The notes under the pieces: generated by a model
Told to the model about the DNA's origin: nothing
Database searches by the model: none
Seen by the model: only the letters and a program-made list of their open reading frames with translations
In this document: piece by piece, positions 11,999 through 23,918 of the stretch
Layout of the letters: each line of letters opens with the position of its first letter
Position numbering within the stretch: the first letter of the stretch is position 1
Program-made: the position numbers and the translations under genes
Source of the DNA: Amoeboaphelidium protococcarum
Lineage: Eukaryota; Aphelidiomycota; Aphelidea
Assembly (NCBI GenBank): GCA_023515745.1
Contig: JALECJ010000003.1
Span: 526,478 to 590,477 of the forward strand
Direction of reading: 5' to 3'
DNA length: 64,000 bases

Positions 11999-12619
11999 AT
12001 GTGTAAAAATCGTAAAATGCGACACTTTCTATTAATATTCGACCTGAATGGCGTGCTCATAGACAGAATTGGAAAGGACAGGCGGAAACTGTGGAAAGCT
12101 GTGGAGGAGAGCAAGCGTTTAAAGAATGACTTCAAGGTGCAGCAACGTGCTGTGTTTCTAAGGCCATCTGTGGATAAGTTCATGAAGACACTCTTCGATC
12201 AAGGCTTCCATGTTGCTCTGTGGACAAGTGCTGAGCACCGGAATGTTGTCGGTATTGTACCTCATCTGGTGGGAGCGAATAGTTTTAAATTTATATGGTG
12301 TAAAGAGGAATGTGAAATGGTCGGGTGGGAATCTAAACACAAACCTGCCGTCGTCAAAGACTTGAGCAAAGTGTGGGACTCTGACGCGATTAATCCAGAT
12401 AGGCTTTTCAATGATACCAACACAATTCTATTTGATGATTCTGTGGCCAAGACTGCGCGTAATCCTTCAAACGCGATAATTGTGGATAAATTTGATGTGA
12501 CCACGGAGGAGGCACATGGAGATGATTATCTCGAGCGATTATCTGCTCTTTTACAACGCCTTCGACATGAGAATCCTGAAGATGTCAAATCTTGGATATA
12601 GTTAAACCCATTAAGTTGA
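11999..12619 (+). CDS. FCP1/NIF-like HAD-family phosphatase
   Basis: The frame runs from ATG 11999 to TGA 12617-12619; an in-frame TAG (12599-12601) is read as Gln. The 206-residue product is almost only a CTD-phosphatase-like (FCP1 homology) domain. The HAD motif I is FDLNGVL with the first Asp at residue 15, so the second Asp of the usual DxDx(T/V) is Asn. LRPSVDKFM and VALWTSAEHRN follow, then FDDSVAKTARNPSNAI near the C-terminus as motif III/IV. This variant (DLNG) belongs to the group of small NLI-interacting-factor-like proteins found in fungi and plants; the Asn may reduce phosphatase activity. An ATG at 12017 is an alternative start. Confidence 0.85.
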
Positions 12620-12769
12620 ATTGATTATAGTGAAAAGATTGATTTAAGTTGAACAATTGCCGTTGATAAAATTAAATTTACAGTCATTCTCGATATATCT
12701 GTATCAAGAGTTTTGAAAACGACCAGACATATATTATAATCAACACACATTTCACGGAAGATTCAATGA

Positions 12770-14326
12770 TCATACTTTGCTCTTTGGAGGTAGCAGTGTC
12801 TATGGAAGAGTATCGGGCAAGTCAATACCGGCCAGTCTGAGCCTGATTAAATGCTAAGACAGAACAAACTCGTCCGAGTCCAGGTAGCCATCTTTGGTCA
12901 AGTCGGATAGGGCCCAAATTTTGCCCAAATCTGCCGTGGGTAGCTGAGACTCCATCAGAATTGGGCGCGCAATGTTTCCGGCAATCTTTCCGTCGATCGG
13001 ATTCAGCTTTTGAAACTTGGCCACGTAACGAGAACGTTCCACAGAGCTCCAGTCAAACGGTCGTTCAATTACCACCTTGTTCTCATTGTCGTCGTCTCAG
13101 AATGGATTTCGCTCGTGATCGGGTAGGGATCGATTGCCTTGAGGGAACAAGGCCATCAACTTGGGTAGATCCACCCCTAATACGTCATCCATCGAGGTGA
13201 TCAACTTTGGATCCAGCTTCTTCAACTCATACAGATTATAAGTTTTAAGATTGTTTCTAAACTTTTCCAAATCTGGGAAATCGCCTACTGGCAGATGATA
13301 CTACTTTTAAACTTTAAGAAATTCCTGATCCAAATTCTGTATTAACTCTTCCAACTTCTTGTTCTTACCAAATACTGATGGAAGTTGTGCCCTCAGATGC
13401 CCAATGATTTGAGCATGAACCTTGGCCATTCGCGAGCGCTTTACCAGCTCATTAATCTTACGAATACCAGCATTACGAGGCAAGTCACGCAAGTCGTGCA
13501 ATAAATCTTCCATCTCGCTCATATACAAAGCGTAGTTATCATGATTCTTATCGATATTGTCCCAGAATGAACCAATATACACACGAATCACTTCCGGTGT
13601 ATTGACAACTTTACCGAGAGACCACATGAGGGCACCATAGACACGCATCAATTCTTATGGCTTGATGAGATCACACTTATTCAGCACCACACGAATCTTC
13701 TCGCTATGAGGCTTCAGCACATCAATCGCCGACTTTAACTCTGGAGATATATCCAACTTGCTACCATCAAATAGCAGTAATATCAAATCACATCTCTCAG
13801 CAAACCACTCAATAACAGCATTGAAATCATACGCTCTACCAAGGCTGTGTTTCTCTCCACTCAAAATACCGGGACTATCAATTAGAGTAACATTCTCCAA
13901 GAACGGAACAGGCAACTGACTGACTTGAAATTTATTCAGAAATGAGGAACCAAATCTAGTCAGACCACGGAATGGTAGATCAGAAGACACTGCAGCAGCT
14001 TATCCAGGTATAACTTTGTCATCAGCACCGTTCATGATGGCTACGAACTTGTCTGTAGTTGGCTCAACTCCAACATGACTGCCAGGATAGGCTCTATCCA
14101 ACAAATATTAGATAAAGGACGTTTTGCCAGTAGAATATTAACCCATCAACAGAACGAAGGGCTTAGCCTCAATATCAATGTCAGTCAGGGCAGCAGAGTG
14201 AAAATCATTGAAACGATAATTCTCCTCCAAAGGCTTAATCTTCATCTTATACAGAGTCTTCAGACCATCAACAACACTGTTGTATGTGGACGGATCTGGC
14301 ACCTTATTCTTTGAACTCTTTGGCAT
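12770..14326 (-). CDS. EH-domain-containing dynamin-like ATPase (EHD family)
   Basis: A single exon of 518 residues, close to the ~534 of animal EHD1-4. EHDs bind ATP, oligomerise on curved membranes and drive endocytic recycling. The N-terminus has the EHD start (LKTLYKMKIKPLEENYRF), a P-loop GQYSTGKTSF, the DSPGILSGEK switch and NKCDLIK as the nucleotide-base motif. The helical middle (NAGIRKINELVKRSRMAKVH) is typical. The C-terminal EH domain has the EF-hand DLTKDGYLDSDEF and ends in LPDTLPQTLLPP. Three in-frame TAR codons fall at non-conserved or Gln positions. EHD proteins occur in animals, plants and protists but are absent from most studied fungi. The gene faces mitochondrial L11 across a 448-base divergent region. 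Confidence 0.95.
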
Positions 14327-14774
14327 ACTTAATACTTTGATCTGTGTCTCCAAATTATATGAGCTACTTTTAATATAATTACACACTGAAATTTGAAGAG
14401 GAAGTGACTGTGTTTAAAGAGAGAATAAAGGGAAATTTAGAACGCTGAAACTGAAATGAATAAAGCGGCGCTTCTTCTTTACTGGGAGGTGGTTGACATT
14501 TCTCTATCGCGTTTCAGCAAGACATTCGATACACAGATTAGCAAAGGCTTGCTATCACAGAAATTATACTGCTAAAGAACGATTTTATTCTCTCTCTTAT
14601 TCAATGTGTTAAATATTTCATTCGTGAGTGATGAAAGTATTTTGCGGGTTATAATGAGAATGTCCTCATTCTTTCAAAGAGAGGCACTTTGACTTTTCTT
14701 CCCTTCAGTCATTAGTGGGGAACTATTGTTGGTAAGAGAGCAGTTTGATTGATAAAACGACTAAATTATACAAA
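14327..14774. promoter_or_regulatory. divergent intergenic region, EHD and MRPL11 promoters
   Basis: The region separates two start codons on opposite strands, so both promoters should lie here. It is AT-rich, with no frame of interest on either strand. I see no clear TATA element. Confidence 0.4.
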
Positions 14775-15377
14775 ATGTCTAAAAAGGATAAAGTATCAAA
14801 AATGCTCATTAAATTGAGGGTGCCTGCCTAGATGGCTACTCCATCTCCTCCAATTGGACCTGCACTGGGCAGTAAAGGACTGAAGGCTATTGATTTTGTA
14901 AAGAAATTCAATGATTTGACAAGTGGACGCGTCGCTGCAGAGCCTCACATAGGCAATATCAAGTTTGAGAGTGGAGTCCCTGTGCGCGTTCATTTACGCG
15001 TTAATCCAGATGATAAGTCATACTCAATGTATCTCGGTACACCATCCACCACTCATATGCTCAAGCGTGCCGTGGCATCGATATACATGAATTAGAGTGG
15101 ATAGGCGGCTGGTGTAGATTTCAAGACTGTTCTCAATGCTGTTAAGGGAGCCAAGTAACCTCTTCACACTAAACCATTTATAGATTTGGATGGCGTGTCC
15201 AATGCCAATGATGAAGGTGAAGATTAGCAGTCAGAGTTATATGTCACTCTTAAACACGTTTATGAAATTGCCAAGATTAAATAGCAAGATCAAGTTAATA
15301 AAGATGTAAAATTGTAGTCTCTCTGCAAATCTATAATCAGCACCGCAAAGTCAATGGGTTTGAAAGTAGTGCCTTGA
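14775..15377 (+). CDS. MRPL11: mitochondrial large-subunit ribosomal protein uL11m
   Basis: This gene proves the code. From ATG 14775 the frame gives RVPA-TAG-MATPSPPIGPALGSKGL; the TAG falls where L11 proteins have Gln or a polar residue, and TAG, TAG and a TAA (AK-TAA-PLHT) follow, with TGA at 15375-15377. The product is 200 residues against 192 in human MRPL11. L11 binds the GTPase-associated region of 16S-type rRNA. The N-terminal RNA-binding domain (PPIGPALGSKG) is clear; the C-terminal domain is present (TAKSMGLKV at the end). No long presequence is visible before the L11 domain, as in some other mitochondrial L11 proteins. Confidence 0.95.
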
Positions 15378-15456
15378 ATATAATAGATTGATTTTTACAT
15401 ATAAACATATATTGATCTTCAGAAATTGCACTTGAAATGATAGTAGATTGAAAATA

Positions 15457-16581
15457 TCATTCCATGTCGTTGCCAATCTTGTCAAGATTACGCACCCATT
15501 GTTGGAACTGCTCTGGATCAATACCGCCGATATCAATTTTAAAATCATTCAACACTTGTCTTACTATCCGTCCGTCTTGGATATAAAGAATTCTGTCCGC
15601 ATATACTTCCACATCTGGATTATGAGTGACCATGATTATAGTAGTGCCAAACTATTGCGATGCTTTAGGCGTGCTCGCATTAGCGCTTGTGCTAAGATTT
15701 GATTCATGGAGTCCATCAGTATTACCAGTCAGATAGGGATTATTGATCTGATGCAATAGATTCATAATCTCTATAGTGTTCTTGGAATCCAAATCTCCAG
15801 TTGGTTCATCTGCCAATACAATTTCAGGTTCATTAGCTAAAGCTCTGGCAATGGCCACTCTTTGACACTCTCCACCGGACATTTCAGATGGCAGATGAGA
15901 CATTCTATCCAACAATCCCACTCTGGTCAGCAGTGCAATTGTGCGCTCCTTTCTCTGCTTCTTGTTCAACTTACCCAGAATAGTCATTGGCAGCTCTACA
16001 TTCTCATAAGCACTCAGAGTTCCCAGAAGATTAAAAGTCTAGAAAATGAATCCAATTTTTGATAATCGCATCTTTGACAACACGGCATCGGGTGTCTTAT
16101 TGCTCAGATGCAGACCGTCAATAACAATCTTTCCGGATGTTGGCAAGTCCAGTGCTCCAATACAATTCAACAGCGTAGACTTGCCACCACCACTGGCACC
16201 TCTCAAAATGACAAATTCTCCTCGCCGGATAGCATAATGTTCATTCAGATCATTGCCACACAGATTAATGTCATCCAATGCTGTGACTCTCTTGTCATTC
16301 AGAGTACTACCCTCTTTACCATTTTTATCGTCTCCGGTATTGCTCTCGGTATCATCATCACCATCTCCATCGTCAGTAACCTGCAGTTTAAAAGATTTAC
16401 TCAGATTCTTAATGACTATAACCGGTTCGCCAAGAGTTTTACCATTTGGTAGGAGCAATTGATTAGATGATGATGAGCCGCCAGTTAAAGCTTAAGTGGA
16501 TTAATGAGCAGACTAGCCATCTATAGATTCAGCAGAAAGAGGCGGAGATTATAACAAATTAGATTACAGAATTCTAGTCAT
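15457..16581 (-). CDS. ABC transporter ATPase, LolD/MacB-like
   Basis: One exon of 374 residues with no membrane segments, so this is a stand-alone ATPase subunit. Walker A is GASGGGKSTLL, the Q-loop lies in FIFQTFNLLGTLSAYENVELP, the signature is SGGECQRVAIARAL, Walker B is IVLADEPTGDLD and the switch His is in VTHN. This set, with ADEPTGDLDS, is typical of the LolD/MacB/FtsE group found mainly in bacteria and in some protists. The first 100 residues are a low-complexity Ser/Gln extension, then a Asp/Gly-rich insert (TDDGDGDDDTESN) between the first strands. The start at 16581 is the first ATG of the open frame and the true start may be downstream at the ABC domain. Its substrate is unknown. 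Confidence 0.9.
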
Positions 16582-16822
16582 AATGCAATACTAGTGTTTC
16601 AAGTGATGATGATGACGATAAATTGATAAAACAAAAGGGGACTTTATGATTTGTGGAGGGGAAGATCATCATCAGAGTTGGTCAGATTTCCCAAAGAACG
16701 CGCGATTACTTCAAACGATTCCTTTACGGCTTGAAACTTTTTACAGTGTAAAACAGTCAATTGTCATATCAAAGTAAAAATCTTTATTTAATAATCAATA
16801 CACTATTCTTCTATATTGTAGA
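16582..16822. other. short intergenic region
   Basis: Between the ABC ATPase start and the small tail-anchored gene. It ends in TTGTAG just before the ATG at 16823, so a short 5' leader intron is possible. Confidence 0.3.
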
Positions 16823-16999
16823 ATGGAAAGTGAATAGAAAAAGGTAAAGAATCTGCAGTTGGAGTTAGATTTAACCAAGGCAGAATTGGAGATGTTAAAG
16901 GCGTAGAGTGGTAATAAATTCCTAGGAGATTACTTCATTGAAGGAATGGCACTGGGTGGAATACTAACATTTATACTATTCAAGTTCTTTTTAAAATGA
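16823..16999 (+). CDS. small tail-anchored membrane protein (58 residues)
   Basis: The frame opens at ATG 16823 and closes on TGA at 16997, with two TAG codons read as Gln. The first 40 residues are a charged amphipathic helix (QLELDLTKAELEMLKA) and the last 20 form one hydrophobic segment (GMALGGILTFILFKFFLK), so it should be inserted by its tail with the N-terminus in the cytosol. I do not recognise a family. The base before the ATG is preceded by TTGTAG, the preferred intron acceptor here, so an upstream exon cannot be excluded. Confidence 0.55.
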
Positions 17000-17069
17000 T
17001 AATAAATAAAGTTAATTTATGATAAATGTATTGTCAATTATTCATGATTAATAGATCAGATGTTTACAC

Positions 17070-17815
17070 TCATATCTACTTTAAGCGCGTTAAATCGTTT
17101 TACAACTTGTTCAAATCACGCTCCAGTGCAACATTACGATCACGGATAGATTCAAGTCTCAGCTGTGTACTGTTGAGCTCTCTTGGAAAACTTGTTTCAT
17201 GATTTCTTAAATGTTTCAATCGGAATGTGAGAGAAATGTATCGCGCCTACCAGAAATTTCTCTGCTCTTTAGCCTGTTGCATTTCTTGCTGTATGAGATT
17301 CATTATATTCCGTAAATCTTCTGTAGCGCTAGTATATGCAGTCAAGTTTGACAATATCTCTTTTGTTAATCCATAATGCTTAGATACGAATATTTAATCA
17401 TCTCTATACAATAGAGTCATTATTTTTATGCAAACTAATAAGTAAAATTATAAAAATTGCTGAACTATGTAATAATACCTCTGTAAAATAGAGAAAGCGA
17501 AACAACCAGCCGTCTCAACATCTTCTCATTCAAAAGAGTCATCGACACATCCTTTTTAGATACGCGTGCAAGTCGGAACTGACGATAATGAACACCTAAA
17601 TCGCGTAAAAATTCAACTTTTTCTTTTAATATGCTTATTTTTATTGTATGGCAAATGATAACTATATGCACTCTGTTCATTGTTTTTATAATTTCAGCCA
17701 AATAACAGTTGAACATCTCGTTCTTTATTACGAACGCCATCGATTTCTCCCATTTAGTCTTGTCAGTTTCTTTTTTCCTCTGCTGGATTATTGTCAATTC
17801 TTAACGCGAAAACAT
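17070..17815 (-). CDS. coiled-coil protein, at least one intron
   Basis: Not recognised. The N-terminal part (MFSRQELTIIQQRKKETDK...) and the C-terminal part (LTKEILSNLTAYTSATEDL ... LERDLNKLQNDLTRLKQI) are both helical. The two are joined through an intron of 44 nt with donor GTATTA and acceptor TATTAG (about 17478-17435). A second intron may lie near 17675, where the frame contains VHIVIICHTIKIS, odd for a coiled coil. Without correction the product is about 230 residues. The heptad-like C-terminus suggests a subunit of a complex such as a kinetochore or tether, but nothing specific can be claimed. It is transcribed divergently from the TMEM94-like gene with only 29 nt between the two ATGs. 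Confidence 0.6.
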
Positions 17816-17844
17816 TATACAGTATTACATAGCTGAAAGTTGAG

Positions 17845-20800
17845 ATGGGTAGCCAAGGATTAAGCACCAAGTAGGCTTCCATGAAGCTTTTAGAATAATT
17901 GGATATTCTATGTAATAACTAGCAATATAAAAAGTCTGTTAACGTGTGGACTCTTCCTATCACTATCGTGTCTATAATATCGTCTGTTCTACTCATTGTA
18001 TTTGGAGTCGTGTAATTATTATGGGGATTGAAATATACTTGGATTTTCCCATCTAGCTGTATTGCTGAGGGGGTAGTCGTTCTTGTATTGACAGTAATTA
18101 GTTGTTGGTTACTCGATCTCGACATGTACCATTCCTCCAGGGAGATTCTTTACAAATTGTAGAGTATAGTCAAGAATATGAAGGAACTGTAGAATGAGAA
18201 TAAAGTTATTTATCCCTAGTTGCGTAATTCAGTGTCTGCTGAGCTCACTCTTGTCTGGGTCTGGAGAGATGAAGATTTAGTCTAAATACCGTCAGCCCTC
18301 CTGGTATAAGGTGACTTGATAAGGCTTAGAATTGGAGATTTGGCGTATGGTAAATGTTAGAGAGTTGACTTTGAGTCTCCCGGCAAAGATGATGGCGATG
18401 TAATTGAGCGTGGTAGGAAAGTGTCTTGTGCTGATCTGAATGGTGATTTATATGGGAGATTTAAACTTCTAGAGACGCCTGTTGTGGAGATTATGAATTA
18501 GACGCTGTAGATTAAGTACAATCGCGGTCTGGTGGACAATTAAATGCAAGTACTTACTGGATTTTTCTATAGAATTATGTACGTTGCTGTTTGTTTAGCA
18601 TTCACATTCAGTGTTATTAAAATGATCCTAGATGCAGACAGGGCTATTAGCGCGTTTGGATATTTAGTGATCAATTAGATCTATGTCATTATGGCTGTAC
18701 TTCCTCTTTTGAATATCCCGCTGTTTATTCTTATTAGATCATTTCTGACTGGAAAGATTCTACTTCTCTTTGAGAGGCTACAGTAATCTCCTCAGGCGTT
18801 CAGCGATGAACCGGATGTGGATCAATTTGATGAAGAAGAATCTGCTCCTGTTATTGATATCTCATATAGCTTTGCTGATATTTGGAATTAATTCAAGGAT
18901 GTGTTGCAGCGACGATAGCCGTTACTGACATGCGATCTACTCTCCAACCTGGCCACCATAACTTCAATTACGTATTTGGATCGAGAGGGATCTCTGACAT
19001 CTCCCTTTATGCACGTAAAGAACTTGGTTGTTTTCGATAAGGATTAGAACAAATTTACAGAATTGGATATGTATGAAGATTTAACAGCGCCTAATGAGAT
19101 TTCCTTTGCTGACAATGGATATCGTGATTAGTATGTGGATTCACTCAAACCACTTGGATTGAATCTGTTGCTGAATACCGACTGTGATTGCGCTCATAGG
19201 ATTTCTCACCACGGTAGCAGAAGAGACCTTGTACAAGATTATCATCGCAAGTACAGATTTCTATCTAAGCTGTGTAAAGTCCCAGTCTCATAGTAGCGAT
19301 GTTTATGCTCCCTTGCCAAAACTATTGGCTTCTCTGAGAGTGCTGCGAACGTGTATCAGAAAGTTCGAACATTGCCTTTAATTTGGAAGAATTAGACGAG
19401 CGTTAAATCGGTCATGAGTCTTTAGGTGCAACAGAAGGGCATCGATGCCAGTAGCAGTAATCGACTTTTGATGACTAATGGCGAACTGTCGCTGATATCA
19501 AGGTTATGTTCTGATGTGTGGACAGGTGAGCATCTATTTGAGTTGGATGATACATTGAGGAAGCAATTTTCAGAGATACATTTAAAAGCAATATCTCATG
19601 ACTTTTAAGCATTAGCTTTCAGCTATAGCCCTGTTGATGAAGATATCGAAAGTACGGTTGACGCGTAAGAGGCCACGGATGTCCTTCATAGCTTAAATGT
19701 GGATGATTTTAATGAACTGTACAAGTCATAGATTTTGCTTGGTGCAGCTATATTTTAGCCATGCATTAAAGCTGACGTTAAAGAGTTTATTGAGGATTTG
19801 CGTCTAGGAGGTATAAGATTTGTATATTTTAGTCGCAGACAGTCTCGATAGAGTAAAGCCTTCGCTGACCGTCTGGGATTGGAAACTGATTGGAACAGTT
19901 GTATAATCCTATCCAAAGTTACATCTCCTGATGATCTTGGTTATGTAGAGCCTCATGATATTAAAGCCAAACTACCCAGAGGAATCGACAATATCAAGTA
20001 ACACCTCTAGGATGTTGATGATATTCCACTACAAGTATCTCTCTTTGCAGATAGCAATTCGGAATCTATATGCAGTATGATCAGTATATTCCAGGAACAC
20101 GGTGATATAGTTTTATCTGTTGGTAATAGTCTGAATCTGGAGAATATAAACTCTTTTGCATAGAGTGACATATCAATAGCTGTTGACTCTATCACGTACA
20201 CTGGTAATTCTTAGTATCATTTAAAGGATTAATAAAAGTAGTAAAATTATCACCAACAGTAGTCTTAATAGCAATATATATAGATGCAAGAAAAGTCCTC
20301 GGCAATAAACCAACCTGAAGAAAATGGGAGGAAAATGTTTTAAATTGCTCAGGCATTGGTCTCGCTGCATAGTCACCTAACAATGTCTGGTGATTTAAGT
20401 CCATACGTAATAAGTTAGACTGTACGTGAAGCTAGACTTTCCATGGCTCGGTTGATTTAAGCGTTCACTCATACTTTGGCCGCTTAGCTCGGTGTAATGT
20501 TGTTGATGCTGGCGTCAGTGATTATTCTTCTACCGCCTATTTTAACTGGATTTTAGATTCTCTTCATTACTCTGATCATCATACCCATTCTGTCCATGTC
20601 CTTTATATTTGCTCCTTAGCCCAACATGGATTCTATGAAGATTTAGCCTCTCAAGAATACGCAACACTTGAAAGATAGAACTCGCTTCCTGTTGTATGGC
20701 ATTCTTCGAAATCTGCCTCTAGTTGCTGTTTCAGTAGTTTGTTACTGTATTGTGCTGTTCAATTACCTGCCTAATAATCCGTGGTAGTTTAATTAGGGAC

Positions 20801-21207
20801 TTGATGATAGTTGGTAAGTGGCAGGATCTCTAGAGTAGAGTGTATTAGTACAATCTTAGAACGTTGCCATGTTCTCGTGTGTTCTATTCATTGTGGTCAA
20901 CTCTGCGTCTTATATGCATCGCGTTGATGGTCCATTGGAGTATATTCCTTTTTCGAACACAGCGTGGTTAGTTGCAGCTTGTCTATGTATTGTATTGACT
21001 CTCATCTGGTGCGGATGTTTTTATGTTTATTCACAGATCAGCCTACAAGGCACATTGTACATTTTAGCTGTGCTTTTGCCTTCACTACCACTCAGTTATG
21101 TGTGGAATGAACTTATCAAGAAGATGGACCGTAGTGAGTATAGTAGATTTCAACGGCGGCGAAAGTTGGAATTTAACACGAAATTGGGATGTTATTCGCC
21201 TGTATGA
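17845..21207 (+). CDS. TMEM94-like P-type ATPase-related membrane protein
   Basis: A single 1120-residue frame from ATG 17845 (alternative ATG 17881) to TGA 21207 with more than thirty TAR codons. Two N-terminal membrane helices are followed by an actuator-like domain (GDLIRLRIGDLAYGKCQRVD), two more helices (FFYRIMYVAVCLAFTFSVI and YVIMAVLPLLNIPLFILI), then DLLSNLATITSITYLDREGSL. In TMEM94 this is where the P-type DKTGT would be; here it is DREGSL, so the usual phosphorylated motif is changed. The rest matches TMEM94: GGIRFVYFSRRQSRQSKAFA, LGLETDWNSCIILS, LPRGIDNIKQHL, DDIPLQVSLFADS and AQSDISIAVDS, then about six C-terminal helices. Human TMEM94 is an ER protein reported to move Mg2+. Divergent from the coiled-coil gene. 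Confidence 0.88.
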
Positions 21208-21258
21208 TTAATGCTAACCATACATTAAATGGCGCGTAGAATCATGTATAGAATACAT

Positions 21259-22410
21259 TCATAGATCACCACTCTCTATCTCTAATATCTTCTCAATAGC
21301 TTCCTTTACATCTTCCACTATGAGTTTGGGTGTGATCAGTTCTTAGAGCCGATCTTTACTATTATGCTTTGTTATTGACGACGGAAGGTGGTACTTGCGA
21401 GGAGATTAAAAGCCTTAGTCTTCCTACCATACTCCCGTCTTCACCAGCACTGACTACCATCCGGCTTAATTCGCACCGACGATATCAGAAGAGACATTAT
21501 CTCCTATGCCATAGACACGCTCAATCGTTGATTAACCACCTGCCTGCTCTCGGAACTGCTGCTTTGCATAATCATACATCGCCTTGAACGGTTTGCCATA
21601 CTCAGCGGCCACGACCAGATTGTGTCCGGTAAGCTCGTAATACAAGCGTTCCATTGACAATCTAAACGCGCCCTGAGCGAATCGAGGCACCGAGAAATCA
21701 TTAGCCCAAGTAAAGTCAGGATTGGAAAAGTATAATGGCACAGACTAGCGAAAGTCAGGCTAATGATGAGATGGCGACAACGTTCCTAAATATCCATCCT
21801 CTGATCTAAGAACATCACAAGCCACCTGAACATCTAATCCCCAATCGCGACTATCATGACATACGAAAACAGCACGAAATGGCGTGTCGTTGATGTCAAA
21901 TGGAGCCGCGCTTTACGGCACCTGACGAAATGGCCAAATCGATGGATGCCAGCTGAGAACGTCAGTGGACATCACCGGGCGTTTAAATCCGTACGATAGC
22001 ATCACCTCCTTGCATGAACTGGGACCTATTACCAGAATAGGACCATCTCTTAGCTCAGGAACCGTAGAGAGCGATCGCATCGGAGTATGACATTAAATCA
22101 TACGATATGCATCAACAGGCATTCCAATTACAGCAGACAGCTTCTCCGCCTTCTTCTTCTCCAGCAATCCTCCGCCATTGGTGAGGAAGACATGAGGTAT
22201 TTGGCGATTATGTTTATTGTCTCCATTCAACATTTCCAATGCTCGACGCGTTCCTTTGAGACATTAGCCACCTCTAATGAGGACACCTACACTGCAATGA
22301 TAAGCATATAAATATACAGTTCTAGGTAAATACGTACCATCAATGTCCAAGGCAACTCCAAACTTGGATGTAGATGCAAGACGCGACTTTTAAATTAATC
22401 TAATGCTCAT
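21259..22410 (-). CDS. CECR5/HDHD5-type HAD hydrolase, mitochondrial-like
   Basis: Two exons (22410-22338 and 22286-21259) with an intron of 51 nt (donor GTACGT, acceptor GTGTAG) splitting the Gly of DIDGV; total 366 residues. Motif I is ALDIDGVLIRGG; motif II is VFLTNGGG; LKKAEKLS-like residues and YFSNPDFTWANDF-PRFAQGAF match the TIGR01456 family (human HDHD5/CECR5, yeast YKR070W). C-terminal YGIGDNVSSDIVGANQAGW supplies motif IV and the substrate Asp residues. The N-terminus (MSIRLIQKSRLASTSKF) is basic and Ser-rich, consistent with a mitochondrial presequence. The biological substrate of this family is not settled. Confidence 0.93.
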
Positions 22411-22502
22411 TGAACTCAAGAATTAAACAACACTTGAATGATCGACTTTACGATCTGTTTAAAAAATAAGATTGGGACAAGTAGAGAAAATAGTAACAAA
22501 TA

Positions 22503-23769
22503 TCACTTAATCTAATCTCCTTTCAGATAAGCACCAAGAGCTCCTAAATAGCTTTCGTGTCTAAGAAAGTATGCCTGCATGGAGCTATTGGACCAATACT
22601 TGACAGCAAATGACAAAGTTCTCATCGTCTCTGGATGGCCGCGAATGTATGAGCCACCAAAGTAGATATTTTTTACGTTATGAACTTTAGCATTCAAGTA
22701 TGCAATCTATCCTATATTGTTACTCACCATAAATAAAAGACTACACATAACGCGTTAATTTTCAACCAATAAAGCGATTAATTTAAAAATTAAATATATA
22801 GACCAACCTTTTGGCAACATCTGACGGATTTAAATGTGGATTGTCATCGTCAGAGTCTCGCGCTGAAGATAATGGCATTCTAAAGACTTTACCAAACGAA
22901 CTTGCGATTGTGCTCGCACTTAAACCAACTTTAGAATAATCTGTGCCATATATATCTCCAACCATCATGTCCACAGTTCTGTTATCACCGCTCTCACTCA
23001 TCTTCAGCATGTCATCAAAAGTCTCTGCCCTGGTTAATACTTTCAGCAGTCCCCACAGAGTACCTCCACCTAGCGACGAGCCTACAAAGTTTTATTTAAA
23101 CACGTTCAGCAGTTGAATGTTTATCACAAATTCAGACAATCCTACCGCTGACACGTTAAAATGAATTGGGCGAGTCAACTTTGAGAATGGAAACACCACT
23201 GCCAATGTTGACCAGGAGATACGGAAATCGAGAACTCGACGGTGGCCCTGCAACTTCATATTGGATGGGAAGAGAGTCGCTATACGTGAACACCTCATTC
23301 TTCACCTCTGAAATCAGAAAAGATAGCCCAGTGATAAGACAGTCCATCTCATCCTCCTTCTCCAGGCATTTTACCCCAGTCGCTTCAAGGAGATGAGCAT
23401 ACTTGTACGATCCTCCGCCAGTTGCTTTCAAAATTATACCGCTGTCCTTACTAGCAAGCTATCTTATAAAATCCACACACATCTCAATATTCTGCGTCTC
23501 AAAGTGGTGAAAGTTTAAACATCCACCCGTACTTGATTATTCGCTTGGTGCATCAGTGGCACTATTTTGATTTTTCACAAAGTGCACCACCTTGGCCAAA
23601 GTTCCGCCTACACAATGTAAATCATAAAACTTGACTTAGATCTCCAAGATAAGTCTTGAAATGAGTATGCAATCTTACCAATATCCACAGCGACAATAGA
23701 ACGGCCATTCTATTTGTATGGAAGGTCTATAGCGCGTTCGTCGACAATATCTGCTTATGTCGCGTTCAT
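22503..23769 (-). CDS. eukaryotic pantothenate kinase
   Basis: Four exons (23769-23679, 23607-23146, 23081-22808, 22740-22503) and three introns of 71, 64 and 67 nt give 354 residues in phase. The enzyme phosphorylates pantothenate with ATP, the first and controlling step of CoA synthesis. Recognisable blocks are VAVDIGGTLAKVVHF (phosphate loop), ILKATGGGSYKY, RFPYLLVNIGSGVSILKV, VSGSSLGGGTLWGLLKVL, GDIYG, and the last exon SNNIGQIAYLNA ... IYFGGSYIRGH ... GALGAYLKGD. Splice acceptors are GTGTAG, TTGTAG and GTGTAG. The short N-terminus lacks the long regulatory extension of some animal PANKs. Confidence 0.95.
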
Positions 23770-23918
23770 TTTCGCCAACTTTTGTGTTGGGAGACGATAG
23801 ACTGTTGCTTTAACTCGTGATATGATTATCATCACGAAAAAACAATAAGCTGTAACATTAGTTCATAAAGTATTGAAAATTAAATAAATAATAAAGACAT
23901 TAAATACAATAATTTTTA

